From: an uncultured Oscillospiraceae bacterium
GTDB lineage: Bacteria; Bacillota; Clostridia; Oscillospirales; Ruminococcaceae
Direction: 5' to 3'
Assembly (NCBI GenBank): GCA_900547455.1
Contig: URGV01000009.1
Location: 1-64,000, forward strand
DNA: 64,000 bases
Shown here: positions 16,841 through 24,660 of the stretch, in pieces
How the letters are laid out: every line of letters starts with the position of its first letter
Position numbering within the stretch: position 1 is the first letter of the stretch
The notes under the pieces: model-generated
What the model was told of the DNA's origin: nothing
The model's database searches: none
What the model saw: only the letters and a program-made list of their open reading frames with translations
Position numbers and translations under genes: made by a program

Positions 16841-17166
16841 TGCAGATGCAGACCGCCCTGTGGGAAAAGCACAGGGATAGCTGGTCCCCGATGGAGCCGG
16901 CGTACGGCAAAAACTTCATCCTGTGGATGATGGAGGAGGTCGGCGAGGTCATCGCCATCATCAAGAAGAAGGGCAGCGAGGACATCATGCAGGACCCGGC
17001 TGTCCGCAGCCACTTTGTGGAGGAGCTCTGCGACGTGCTGATGTACTACTTCGACACCCTGCTGCGCTACGGCGTCACCCCGCAGGAAATCTCCGAAGCC
17101 TACTGCGCCAAGCACAGCCGCAACATGGGGCGCGACTATGAGAAGGAATATCAAAAGCTCCACTAA
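16837..17166 (+). CDS. MazG-like nucleotide pyrophosphohydrolase domain protein
   Basis: A small all-alpha MazG-type protein (109 residues from the ATG at 16837). The signature pair for Mg-dependent NTP pyrophosphohydrolases is present: MMEEVGEVIAIIKKKG (EExxE) and HFVEELCDVLMYYFD (ExxD). The substrate could be a non-canonical NTP, but is not readable. The start overlaps the GNAT stop codon; ATG 16840 and 16846 are alternatives. No strong Shine-Dalgarno site is seen, so coupling to GNAT translation is likely. Confidence 0.8.
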   Translation: MMQMQTALWEKHRDSWSPMEPAYGKNFILWMMEEVGEVIAIIKKKGSEDIMQDPAVRSHFVEELCDVLMYYFDTLLRYGVTPQEISEAYCAKHSRNMGRDYEKEYQKLH

Positions 17167-17182
17167 ACTTCGAATATGCAGC

Positions 17183-17214
17183 AAAAAAGCGAGGGAAAAT
17201 TCCCTCGCTTTTTT
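17183..17214. terminator. Bidirectional terminator
   Basis: AAAAAAGCGAGGGA and its complement form a 14-bp stem around a 4-base loop, with T runs in both orientations, 16 bases after the MazG-like gene. Confidence 0.88.
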
Positions 17215-17472
17215 GTGCCATGATGGCGCGCCCAATTCGCGTTTCAGCTACTGCGCAGCGCAGATTTTTCCCCGCGGAGGGGAGATTTTTTCCTTGCCGG
17301 TTGCACGTTGGGGTGCAACTTTTTGTTCGTTTCGGGGTATAGGTGAAGGGGGTACTGCGGCTCCCCTCGGTTTTTTTTTGCAGGGGCCGAGAGCCCCAGC
17401 ACCCACCAATGCGAGGAGGGCAAAGCCCTCCTCTGCGCTCCACCTATGGGTGGGCCTACCCGGCCCACACCC

Positions 17473-17603
17473 GGGGTTCCTTTCGTTTCACGACGAAAGG
17501 AACCAAAGGCGTGCCGGGGCGCTGCCCCTGGACCCCGTTGGGGGGCCGACTGAAAAGTGTTCCACTTTTCAGTCCCATCCCCCCAGCGACGCTTTGCGTC
17601 GCT
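17473..17603. repeat. Cluster of perfect inverted repeats
   Basis: Three closely spaced hairpins are visible. One is GGTTCCTTTCGT with its complement (17474-17503). One is a perfect 12-bp stem GACTGAAAAGTG around TTC (about 17549-17575). One is AGCGACGC/GCGTCGCT (about 17584-17602). A fourth, AGGAGGGC/GCCCTCCT, lies just upstream near 17414. They carry no T tracts, so they are not simple terminators. Confidence 0.6.
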
Positions 17604-17757
17604 CCCCCCAGAAAGGGTAAGCGGCACTAGCCTAGCTGGATTTGCCACTTTGAGATTGTGCGAGCAATTGGCATTTCTTTCTCCTAGAGCTCCATGGAGG
17701 AAACACCCACTGCTTTCAAACCGTGGCGCGGGAGGGGTGGCTTGATGGGAATGAGAT

Positions 17758-18080
17758 GGGAACAGGGGATGGGAACGGAGGTTATTTTGGTAGTTGTAAA
17801 ATCAATTCGGTCTTATTCTGGCAATAGATTATTCATAAATAGGCCGCTAAACAGCAGCCGGTTCCCAGTTTGTTCCCATGCCCGTTCCTATCTCTGTTCC
17901 CTAGTTTGTTCCCATTTTTACGAAACCGCAAGAATCAAACAAATGGCTTTGTTGTGCGGTTTTTTGAAGAAGGAACAAACCTTGATGGGAACAAATATCT
18001 ATTATTTATAAAAGATATATATAGAAATGGATATATAGGAGAAAGAGATGTTTGTTCCCTTGTTCCCATTCCCTGTTCCC
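17758..18080. repeat. GTTCCC iteron-like repeats
   Basis: The hexamer GTTCCC (once GTTCCT) begins at 17861, 17872, 17884, 17896 and 17908, a spacing of 11-12 bases. More copies lie at 18054, 18062 and 18075. The inverse GGGAAC occurs at 17758, 17771 and 17988. An AT-rich stretch lies between the two direct clusters. The arrangement resembles iterons beside a melting region, but it could also be the remnant of a protein with a four-codon repeat. Confidence 0.5.
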
Positions 18081-18437
18081 ATCCCCCTCATCGGGGAACA
18101 GCTCCTGCCCCCTAATCGGCCCGCTCTGCCATGTACGGCCTGTACAGCCCACCGAGCTTACAGCAGTTTTTTTGCTGGATAAGGGGGAAAGGCTATCGGC
18201 AGCCCGCTCTGCCGCACCGCCCCCGAGGATGCCGCAAACCCTGTACCCCCTCCACCAATACCGCTAGGGCAGAAGGCGGGGGAATCCAAGGGGGTCCTCC
18301 CCCTTGTGCCGGAGGTCCAGGAACCAGGAGGTTCCTGGCGTATCTTTGCCTACTTTCTCTACGCGAGAAAGTAGGCCGGGGCTTGGGGCGGAGCGCCCAA
18401 AAAGGTGGGTGCAGGGACTACCAGTCCCGCAAAAACC

Positions 18438-18500
18438 CCCGGGGTGGAGGGGCGGAGCGCCCCCATACGGGGAGGAGCGCAGAGGACGGGGCGCAGCCCC
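18438..18500. repeat. Second copy of GC-rich interspersed repeat
   Basis: Bases 18438-18462 are identical to 6-30 at the other end of the window's first 18 kb. Downstream bases (GGAGCGCAGAGG...GCGCAGCCCC) are similar but diverged. Confidence 0.55.
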
Positions 18501-18584
18501 GCCCTCTGCACAAAAACTTCTTCCTTGACTTCCCCTGCAAAATCCTCTAAAATAGAATCAAAACCCACCCTTGGAGGGAAAATC

Positions 18585-18890
18585 ATGACCGAAGAAAAAC
18601 AGCCCGATACCTCCTGTGAGGTCCCCCCGCGCAAAAAGCGCATTCAGTCCTCCAAATTTTGGATCGTGTCCCTGGTCATTGTCACAACCATCCTGGTTAC
18701 CCTGACCAGCCTGCGCTACAACGGCAGACTGCCTTCGCTGCTGGATATTCTCTTCTTCGACCTGCTGGTCGGCGGATGCGGCGCCTGCATCTACCTGCTG
18801 CGCAAGGACGCGGACAAAATTCTGGAGGAGGCGCAGCGGGAGCGGGCGCTCAAGAAAAAGCAAAAAGCCGAAAAAGCCGACAAGGAGTAA
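18585..18890 (+). CDS. Small membrane protein, unknown function
   Basis: A 101-residue protein. After a polar, basic start (PPRKKRIQSSK) there are two membrane segments (FWIVSLVIVTTILVTLTSL and about 55-75), then a charged Lys/Glu-rich tail (EEAQRERALKKKQKAEKADKE). TTGGAGGGAAAATC precedes the ATG at 18585, so the upstream in-frame extension is ignored. No family recognised. The next gene follows 40 bases later. Confidence 0.7.
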   Translation: MTEEKQPDTSCEVPPRKKRIQSSKFWIVSLVIVTTILVTLTSLRYNGRLPSLLDILFFDLLVGGCGACIYLLRKDADKILEEAQRERALKKKQKAEKADKE

Positions 18891-18930
18891 ACCTGCCTGT
18901 CGCGCAGCCCACCTGAAAGGAGTCTTTGCC

Positions 18931-19461
18931 ATGTCCGATTATTTTGAGCTTGTCAGCAGCCGCGAGAGCTGCCGCAACTATAACCCAGACCGCCGCCCCA
19001 CCAGGGAGCAGCTGGTCAAGTGTATCCAGACCGCGCAGCTGGCCCCCTCGGCCTGCAACTCCCAGCCGTGGAGCTACATTGTGGTCAACGACCCGGAAAA
19101 ATCCCCGCTGGTCGCCGCAGCCACCCAGACCGCCGGCTTAAATAAGTTCACCAACAACTGCCCGGCCTTTGTCATCGTCTGTGAGGAGGACGCTTACCTG
19201 ATCGGCGGCAAGGAGCCGAACCAGAAATACGCCCACATCGATATCGGCCTGTCGGTCTCTCAGCTGTGCTACGCTGCCACCCAGCAGGGACTTTCCACCT
19301 GCATCATGGGCTCCTTCGACCAGAAGATGCTGCTGGACAGCCTGGGCATCACCGAGCCCAAACGGGTGCTGCTGGTGGTTGCAGTCGGCTATGCCGCCAC
19401 CGACGCGCTGCGCCCCAAAAAGCGCAAACCGCTCGACGAGGTGATGACCTACATTGGATAA
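18931..19461 (+). CDS. Nitroreductase family protein
   Basis: A 176-residue FMN-dependent nitroreductase-fold protein. The N-terminal SSRESCRNYNPDRRPTREQL carries the FMN-phosphate-contacting R-S/C-R pattern, followed by APSACNSQPWSYIVV and the helix IDIGLSVSQLCYAATQQGLSTC. RPKKRKPLDEV is the usual C-terminal end. Substrate is unknown. AAAGGAG lies 9 bases before the ATG. Its last codons overlap the start of the Nudix gene. Confidence 0.9.
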   Translation: MSDYFELVSSRESCRNYNPDRRPTREQLVKCIQTAQLAPSACNSQPWSYIVVNDPEKSPLVAAATQTAGLNKFTNNCPAFVIVCEEDAYLIGGKEPNQKYAHIDIGLSVSQLCYAATQQGLSTCIMGSFDQKMLLDSLGITEPKRVLLVVAVGYAATDALRPKKRKPLDEVMTYIG

Positions 19462-19852
19462 GAATATCATCCCGACCGAGGTGGTCGCCGCCCTGATCTG
19501 GGAAGGCAGCCGCTTTCTGATCTGCCAGCGCCCCCGCCACAAGGCGCGCGGCTCTTTGTGGGAATTTGTCGGCGGCAAGGTGGAGCCGGGAGAGAGCAAG
19601 GAAGAGGCTCTCATCCGAGAGTGCCGGGAGGAGCTTAGCATCACCGTCCAGCCCGGCGAGGTCTTTATGGAAGTCACCCACACCTACCCCGACCTGACGG
19701 TGCACCTCACCCTCCTGAATGCCTCCATCCGCTCGGGTGTCCCGCAGCTTCTGGAGCACCAGGACATGCGCTGGATAACGCCCGGCGAGATCGGCCAGTT
19801 TGCCTTCTGCCCCGCCGACGAGGTCATTTTGGAAAAACTCAAATCGTTATAA
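19454..19852 (+). CDS. MutT-type Nudix hydrolase
   Basis: A 132-residue Nudix protein, close to 8-oxo-dGTP diphosphatase MutT (VAALIWEGSRFLICQRP, GSLWEFVGGKVEPGES). The Nudix box is GGKVEPGESKEEALIRECREELSI in substance, with Ser where the consensus has the last Gly. The start is a TTG overlapping the nitroreductase stop by 8 bases, so translation is probably coupled. Likely role: removal of oxidised or unwanted nucleotides. Confidence 0.87.
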   Translation: MDKNIIPTEVVAALIWEGSRFLICQRPRHKARGSLWEFVGGKVEPGESKEEALIRECREELSITVQPGEVFMEVTHTYPDLTVHLTLLNASIRSGVPQLLEHQDMRWITPGEIGQFAFCPADEVILEKLKSL

Positions 19853-19866
19853 AACTGCCCTATGCA

Positions 19867-19911
19867 GCAAAACCCCCGCAGCGAATAGGATTTTCGCTGC
19901 GGGGGTTTTGC
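19867..19911 (+). terminator. Terminator of nitroreductase-Nudix genes
   Basis: A perfect 19-bp stem (19867-19885 with 19893-19911) ends in GGGGGTTTTG. It lies 14 bases after the Nudix stop codon. Confidence 0.85.
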
Positions 19912-19978
19912 ATTCCGGGAGAGAATCCCCCATCACAAAAAGGTGAAATAAGCCTCGCTATTTCATCCTTACAAAAAG

Positions 19979-20002
19979 AATCCCTGCAAATATGCAGGGA
20001 TT
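19979..20002 (-). terminator. Terminator of Cys-rich miniprotein gene
   Basis: AATCCCTGC pairs with GCAGGGATT around a 6-base loop; CTTTTTG follows on the minus strand, about 30 bases beyond the miniprotein stop. Confidence 0.8.
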
Positions 20003-20032
20003 TCTATTTCAGTCAGCATTTTGCCTTGCACA

Positions 20033-20230
20033 CTATGCCCAATAGGAATGCCGCAGCGTATTGGCGCGGCACTGGCGGACGATGGTGCTGCACAGCTCGT
20101 TGTAAGCGTTCAGATACGCTTTTTTCTCCTTCCTTTCGGCGCTGCTCTGCTGCAGAAAATGCTTCCATCTCTCGCAGTTTTTATGGCAGCCCTCGTAATA
20201 ATCCGCACAGGTTTTCTTACATGGAATCAT
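20033..20230 (-). CDS. Small cysteine-rich protein
   Basis: A 65-residue protein with six Cys (MIPCKKTCADYYEGCHKNCERWKHF at the start in overview, plus NELC and RQC near the end). The CxxxC...CxxxC spacing suggests metal binding. Similar short proteins are annotated as hypothetical in clostridia. The ATG at 20230 is chosen because GAAAGGAGTG lies 7 bases upstream; an in-frame start 27 bases earlier has no such site. It has its own terminator and an extended -10 promoter upstream, so it appears monocistronic. Confidence 0.75.
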   Translation of the reverse strand: MIPCKKTCADYYEGCHKNCERWKHFLQQSSAERKEKKAYLNAYNELCSTIVRQCRANTLRHSYWA

Positions 20231-20398
20231 GAAAAAGCACTCCTTTCGCTCAAACAAAAAGGCCGGTTTACCAACAGCGGGCGCAAAACTCGCACGCTCT
20301 CAGCAAAACCAGCCGTTGTGTTGTACCTCTTTACAAGATAGGGTCTCTCTCTGATAAGTCATTGGTCCGTCAACTCCTGCTTGATTATTGACAACATC

Positions 20399-20407
20399 AT
20401 TATAGCA
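20399..20407 (-). promoter_or_regulatory. Extended -10 promoter element for the Cys-rich gene
   Basis: TGCTATAAT on the minus strand, about 165 bases upstream of the miniprotein. The -35 region is poor. The rest of the gap 20231-20526 shows no gene. Confidence 0.4.
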
Positions 20408-20526
20408 CATCTCAACCTCGATTTCTGCCGGTTTTTTGTAAAATTTTATGAAAGTCTGCGGAAAATTTTTCAGTTTATTGCAAAGAAAGCAGCTGCTTTC
20501 GGGCAAGAAATTCTTTCTATCAAAAA

Positions 20527-20564
20527 TGGCTTTCTGGCAGGGAAAATCCCTCACCAGAAAGCCA
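20527..20564 (-). terminator. Terminator of iadA
   Basis: TGGCTTTCTGG pairs with CCAGAAAGCCA, followed by TTTTT on the minus strand, 12 bases after the iadA stop. Confidence 0.88.
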
Positions 20565-20575
20565 TCCGTACACTT

Positions 20576-21724
20576 CTATTCTGCTTCGTATGTTCCCTTC
20601 TTGAGCAGGACATGGTTCTCCATCATGATCTGACCACCGGCAATGACGGTGTTCATCGTCAGATCCTCGTCCATCAGCAGCAGGTCCGCATCCATGCCGG
20701 GCGCGATGTGGCCCTTTTTGCGTTCAATCTCAAGTGCGCGGGCGGTATTGCTGGTTCCAAAGCAGAGTGCCTCCTCCAGCGGCATCTTATATTCCTGCAC
20801 CAGCCGCTTGATCTCCTGATAGACGGTGTCGACCGCCGAGTAGCCGATGCGCAAAAGATTGCCGGCCTCATCGTAGGTCGACCAGCTGCCCATGCCATCT
20901 GAACTGAAGGTGATATTTTGCAGCGGGACCCCCTGCTCCTTTGCCTTCATCACGCACCGTGAGGGGGCGCCCTCCCCCTTGCTGCCGCAGGTCATGTCGA
21001 TAAAGCCGCCCTGCTTTGCAAAATCGAAGGCCTCTCCCAGCAGCTTGTGGCTGCGGGTGACGTGGGTGGGATGGAAAATTTTAATCGGAATCGAGGTTGT
21101 CTCCAGCGCCTGCTCAACCAACGACAGTGTGCGGTCATCGCTGCCCATATGTAAGGTGATCATCCCGCACTTTCCGGAAAGCATACCCGCCACCCGCGCG
21201 TCGCTGGCCAGACGGACCAGCTCATCCAATGTGACATTGGGCGCGCGGTGATCGGAGAGGGCCAGCTTGACGCCGATAATTTCCTCTACAAACATAATGT
21301 CCTTGCGGATATCCCCGGTGAGGGTGACACTGGGATAGCCGTAAGAGCCAGTGCAGAGATAGACGGTCAGGCCCTCTTCCTTGAGTGCCTTTCCCCGGGC
21401 CAGCAGGCTCTCCATATTGCGGCTGATGCCATCGGTGCCAAGCAGGCCAACCAGTGAGGTCACACCGCCCTGCAGCAGCTCTGAAAGCTTGACTGGCGGC
21501 ACCTGAGTATGAAAACTGCCCTCTCCCCCTCCACCGGTGATGTGAACATGGGGATCAATAAAACCCGGAGTTAACTTTTTCCCCCTGCCGTCGATTACTT
21601 TACAGAACGGAAGCTCTCCCTCAATCTGTTCCTCCACCGCTTCGATGACGCTGCCACACACCAGGACATCCCGCACTCCCAGATATTCCGGCGCGTACAC
21701 TGCTGCCTGCCTGATCAAAAGCAT
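20576..21724 (-). CDS. iadA: Isoaspartyl dipeptidase (beta-aspartyl peptidase)
   Basis: A 382-residue amidohydrolase that cleaves isoaspartyl dipeptides arising from protein damage. Metal-site motifs are in place: GFIDPHVHITGGGGEGSF (HxH, about residue 60), a bridging residue in the VKLALSDHR region, HMGSDDRT, IFHPTHVTRS and FSSDGMGSWS with the metal-binding Asp. The C-terminal GHIAPGMDADLLLMDEDL is typical of the superfamily. AGGAGG lies 10 bases before the ATG. The gene fits an amino-acid-fermenting lifestyle and is flanked by terminators, so it is transcribed alone. Confidence 0.93.
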   Translation of the reverse strand: MLLIRQAAVYAPEYLGVRDVLVCGSVIEAVEEQIEGELPFCKVIDGRGKKLTPGFIDPHVHITGGGGEGSFHTQVPPVKLSELLQGGVTSLVGLLGTDGISRNMESLLARGKALKEEGLTVYLCTGSYGYPSVTLTGDIRKDIMFVEEIIGVKLALSDHRAPNVTLDELVRLASDARVAGMLSGKCGMITLHMGSDDRTLSLVEQALETTSIPIKIFHPTHVTRSHKLLGEAFDFAKQGGFIDMTCGSKGEGAPSRCVMKAKEQGVPLQNITFSSDGMGSWSTYDEAGNLLRIGYSAVDTVYQEIKRLVQEYKMPLEEALCFGTSNTARALEIERKKGHIAPGMDADLLLMDEDLTMNTVIAGGQIMMENHVLLKKGTYEAE

Positions 21725-21819
21725 ACCACGTATTCCTCCTGAAAATTTTACTGATTTATAAAAAAAGTCCTTGTCCCAAAAACAGTTTGGTCTATGTATT
21801 TTTTATTGTAACACATCCA

Positions 21820-21835
21820 TATAGTAAATACTATA
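21820..21835. promoter_or_regulatory. Candidate operator upstream of iadA
   Basis: A perfect palindrome TATAGTA-AA-TACTATA lies about 95 bases before the iadA start. A possible -10 (TACAAT, minus strand, 21805-21810) sits 9 bases downstream, so a bound protein would cover the -35 region. Confidence 0.4.
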
Positions 21836-21931
21836 CTTTTTTCTTCTAATTTGAATCAAATTTCAGGAATTATGTCTTTCTATTTGTCCATAATTATTAT
21901 ATTATCAATCATTTATACAATCTGTTTAATC

Positions 21932-21975
21932 AAAAAGAAACGGGCAAAAAGTTTTTCCTTCTGCCCGTCTCTTTT
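21932..21975 (-). terminator. Terminator of nitroreductase gene
   Basis: A stem of about 12 bp (ACGGGCA with TGCCCGT at its core, extended by A/T pairs) is followed by T-rich sequence on the minus strand, about 50 bases beyond the stop. Confidence 0.7.
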
Positions 21976-22023
21976 GATCTTTATTTTTCTGGATAGAGAA
22001 AATACGATTTGTATATTTTGATA

Positions 22024-22845
22024 TCAACTATCCTTTTTGTTTGAAACTTTTGCATTGAGCAGCCTGCCGTCCCACTGTTTCATCGCCACTCTAACTGAAC
22101 GCGCCATCTCTTTGCTGAAGGCCGCGCCTGTCTTTCGCGCATAAAATGCCTGTGCGAAATTGTCGGCGCGGTATGGATTATCGGGATGATACCGCTTCTC
22201 CTCCTGAGCAAACATCTGGCGATACTCCTCCTCGGTCAGATGTTTATACTTTTCGTCGAAAACAATATATTGTTTATCGAAACGGTCGCGCAATTTTTTC
22301 AGGTGGTTCTCACGGTAGTAACCCAGGCACAGCATACCTATGGGGAATGCCCAGTCCGGCAGGTCGAACAATTCCCGATGCACCTCATAATTCTCCACAA
22401 TATCCCCGATGTAGCAGGAGCCGATCCCCATCGACTCTGCGGCGATGACCGCGTTCTGTGCTGCAATCATTGCGTCCTCGATGGCCAGCAGCAGGTCGGA
22501 TTCCTGCGGCGCTTCAAACTGCAGCCCCTCGCGATCGCAATATTCGGCCACTCCATTGAGGCGGTAGTAATCAAACCAGCGCTGATGGTCCGCCAAGAAG
22601 ATCAGGATGACCGGTGCAGTGGCGATAAAAGCCTGATGATCACAGGTTTGAGCAAGGATCTCCTTGGTCTTTTGGTCGCGCACCACAATGACCGAATACA
22701 GCATCTGGTTGCCCGCTGTTGGGGCGCGCATCATCGCCTCCAGAATGACGTCCAGCGTTTCCTGGGAAATTTCCCGCTGCTCATAGACTCGCAGCGAGAC
22801 ACGGTTGTTTAAAACTTGCAGGGTTGGATTGTCAATCACAGCCAC
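22024..22845 (-). CDS. Nitroreductase family protein, NfsA-like
   Basis: A 273-residue flavoprotein of the nitroreductase family with the longer NfsA/FRP-type C-terminal extension. Motifs: NNRVSLRVYEQREISQ (FMN phosphate contact), APTAGNQMLYSVIVV, ALIEDAMIAAQNAVIAAESMGIGSCYIGD in outline, and GMLCLGYY. The start is taken as GTG 22845, 4 bases after GGAAGGAG; GTG 22839 is nearly as good. Upstream in-frame codons belong to the structured leader. An intrinsic terminator in that leader suggests the gene is controlled by attenuation. Confidence 0.85.
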   Translation of the reverse strand: MAVIDNPTLQVLNNRVSLRVYEQREISQETLDVILEAMMRAPTAGNQMLYSVIVVRDQKTKEILAQTCDHQAFIATAPVILIFLADHQRWFDYYRLNGVAEYCDREGLQFEAPQESDLLLAIEDAMIAAQNAVIAAESMGIGSCYIGDIVENYEVHRELFDLPDWAFPIGMLCLGYYRENHLKKLRDRFDKQYIVFDEKYKHLTEEEYRQMFAQEEKRYHPDNPYRADNFAQAFYARKTGAAFSKEMARSVRVAMKQWDGRLLNAKVSNKKDS

Positions 22846-22874
22846 ATCACTCCTTCCTTCGAAAAAAGGATAAG

Positions 22875-22994
22875 AAAAAAGCTCCGGCGTCCCGGAGCTT
22901 TTTCCCCCATGACCCTCACCAGGCGGATGCGTCCATCCACAAGCCAACCTGATCACAATCGGCTTTACCCGAAAAGTGCCATGGAAAATCGTTA
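22875..22994 (-). promoter_or_regulatory. Structured leader with intrinsic terminator (possible riboswitch)
   Basis: Between the promoter and the nitroreductase lies a leader of about 150 bases. Its 3' part is an intrinsic terminator (GCTCCGG-GACG-CCGGAGC then TTTTTT, 22875-22898). Upstream are a hairpin GTGGATG-GACG-CATCCGC and a helix AAGCC/GGCTT enclosing GAT/ATC. CATGG pairs 5' and 3' of this region. It does not match FMN, TPP, SAM, ZTP or guanidine consensus sequences as I remember them. Ligand unknown. Confidence 0.5.
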
Positions 22995-23001
22995 CCTGTA
23001 C

Positions 23002-23031
23002 ATAATAGCACAGAATCTTAGTGTATGTCAA
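23002..23031 (-). promoter_or_regulatory. Sigma-A promoter of nitroreductase leader
   Basis: TTGACA and TATTAT are 18 bases apart on the minus strand, with TG just before the -10. The predicted start is near 22994. Confidence 0.8.
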
Positions 23032-23055
23032 GGGGACATTCGCTCTGTCCCCACC

Positions 23056-23115
23056 CTTGCGAAAAATTTTTTCGCAAGACCGGTTATATCGATATATCCG
23101 GTGGTATATCCACCA
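23056..23115. repeat. Three inverted repeats after rplQ
   Basis: CTTGCGAAAAA with its complement (23056-23078), a 24-base near-palindrome ACCGG...CCGGT (23079-23102) and GGTGG-ATAT-CCACC (23101-23115) lie back to back behind the last gene of the ribosomal operon. None has a following T tract on the minus strand, so they may be transcript-end or processing hairpins. Confidence 0.5.
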
Positions 23116-23133
23116 CGTAAAAAAGCAGATAAC

Positions 23134-23475
23134 CTAGATCAGTTCGATGATCGCCATCTCCGCTGCGTCGCCGCGACGAGGACCGATCTTGATGATGCGG
23201 CAGTAACCGCCATTTCTCTCCTGATATTTTGGAGCAATCTCATCAAAGACCTTCTTTGCGACGGTTTCCTTTGTAACGTAAGAATAAACCTGACGCTTGG
23301 AATGCAGATCATTTTCTTTAGCCTTGGTAATGATCTTTTCAGTCATTGCCTTGACCTCTTTTGCTCTGGTAACTGTGGTTTCAATCTTGCCGTTTTCCAG
23401 CAGGAAGGTAACCATTGCTCTAAGCATAGCCGTTCTGCTCGCAGTAACTCTGCCGAGTTTTCTGGTGCCTGGCAT
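23134..23475 (-). CDS. rplQ: 50S ribosomal protein L17
   Basis: A 113-residue L17 ([53 protein letters not shown]). Last gene of the ribosomal superoperon, 42 bases after rpoA. Confidence 0.97.
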   Translation of the reverse strand: MPGTRKLGRVTASRTAMLRAMVTFLLENGKIETTVTRAKEVKAMTEKIITKAKENDLHSKRQVYSYVTKETVAKKVFDEIAPKYQERNGGYCRIIKIGPRRGDAAEMAIIELI

Positions 23476-23517
23476 CCAAATTCACTCCTTTTTCATGGAT
23501 TATGGAATGTATCTCAA

Positions 23518-24516
23518 CTATTCGTCACTCTTGTTAAGGCTGAATCCGAGGGAATCGAGCTTTGCAAGAACCTCTTCCAAAGACTTTTTACCCAGGTTTC
23601 TGACCTTCATCATCTCATCCTGCGACTTGTTGATCAAGTCGGCAACGGTGTTGACACCCGCGCGCTTGAGGCAGTTGAAGGCACGAACGGAAAGGTCGAG
23701 TTCCTCGATGGTCATTTCCAGAACCTTCTCTTTGCCGGTATCCTCCTGGGTGTCCATGATCTCGGTGTTGCTTACCTCTTCGGAAAGATCAACAAAATGA
23801 TTGAGCTGCCGGGTCAGGATCTTCGCGGAAAGGCTGACCGCCTCCTTTGCGGAGATGGTGCCATCGGTCCAAACCTCCAGCGTCAGCTTGTCATAGTCGG
23901 TGATCTGTTCAACACGCGTATTTTCGACAGTATAGTTTACCTTTAAGACAGGGGTGTAGATGCTGTCGATGTAGATCTTATTGAGGGACATTTTATCCAC
24001 CTGGGTTTTATCCTGGATGGATTTGTCGCTGCTTTTGTCCCGGGCAATCTGCTTGTTCTTTTCAGAAGAAACATAGCCCTGGCCTTTATCCAGCACAATC
24101 TCCATGCGCAGGACAGCGTTTGGTCCCAGGGTAGCGATGTGCATGCTGGGGTCCAGGATCTCAACGTCGGCGTCACACTGGATGGAACCGGCAGTGACCT
24201 CACCTTCTCCCTCTGCGTTGATGTAAACGATCTTCGGGCCATCGCAATAAAGCTTTGCAGTTAGGCCCTTGATGTTGAGAACGATCTCGGTGACGTCCTC
24301 TTTCACACCCTCGATAGTTGAGAATTCGTGTTGTACGCCATCAATTTTAATCGATGTGACTGCAACACCAGGAAGCGAGGAGAGCAACACACGTCTCAGG
24401 CTGTTGCCTAATGTTATGCCAAAACCTCTGTCAAGCGGTTCCACAACAAATCTGCCGTATGTTCCATCAGATTTAAGTTCTGCGGTCTCAATCTTTGGTT
24501 CGATTATCTTTACCAT
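23518..24516 (-). CDS. rpoA: RNA polymerase alpha subunit
   Basis: A 332-residue alpha subunit. The N-terminal dimerisation domain includes [20 protein letters not shown] and [18 protein letters not shown]. The alpha-CTD begins near residue 255 ([20 protein letters not shown]) with the helix-hairpin-helix [25 protein letters not shown] that contacts UP elements and activators. Normal length. Located between rpsD and rplQ as in most Firmicutes. Confidence 0.98.
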   Translation of the reverse strand: MVKIIEPKIETAELKSDGTYGRFVVEPLDRGFGITLGNSLRRVLLSSLPGVAVTSIKIDGVQHEFSTIEGVKEDVTEIVLNIKGLTAKLYCDGPKIVYINAEGEGEVTAGSIQCDADVEILDPSMHIATLGPNAVLRMEIVLDKGQGYVSSEKNKQIARDKSSDKSIQDKTQVDKMSLNKIYIDSIYTPVLKVNYTVENTRVEQITDYDKLTLEVWTDGTISAKEAVSLSAKILTRQLNHFVDLSEEVSNTEIMDTQEDTGKEKVLEMTIEELDLSVRAFNCLKRAGVNTVADLINKSQDEMMKVRNLGKKSLEEVLAKLDSLGFSLNKSDE

Positions 24517-24660
24517 TTTAACCCCCCTTAAATGGCAGCGGCTTTGGGGCCGCCGTTATTTTCGCGTTCCCATGCTGATTGATTTTTGTTCACCAACTCA
24601 ATAAGACGGACGAGCCTCTTCCAAAAAAGAATTGTCCTTTCCAAAAGAAAGCGCGCCTTA

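Larger units (their letters stand above)
17215..18584. other. 1.4 kb gene-free region
   Basis: No reading frame here has a convincing family match with a ribosome-binding site. The first 400 bases are a string of GC-rich palindromes. Bases 17758-18080 hold many GTTCCC/GGGAAC hexamers around an AT-rich core (17992-18040). Bases 18290-18520 are GC-rich repeat DNA related to 1-141. The whole stretch looks like an insertion of repeats or the remains of a mobile element. Confidence 0.6.

Noticed and set aside
17758..18080. CRISPR array in the GTTCCC region
   Set aside because: The repeated unit is only six bases and the spacing is 8-13 bases; there are no spacers and no cas genes.
17870..18115. 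81-codon frame MFPCPFLSLFPSLFPFLRN and onward
   Set aside because: Composition follows the GTTCCC repeats, there is no ribosome-binding site and no family resemblance.
22875..22994. Guanidine-II (mini-ykkC) riboswitch
   Set aside because: There are two hairpins with ACG in the loop, but the loops read GACG closed by G-C rather than ACGR, and nitroreductase is not a usual target.
22905..22994. ZTP or FMN riboswitch upstream of the nitroreductase
   Set aside because: CCGCCTGG recalls the 3' part of ZTP aptamers, but the rest of the consensus is missing; none of the conserved FMN (RFN) blocks is present.
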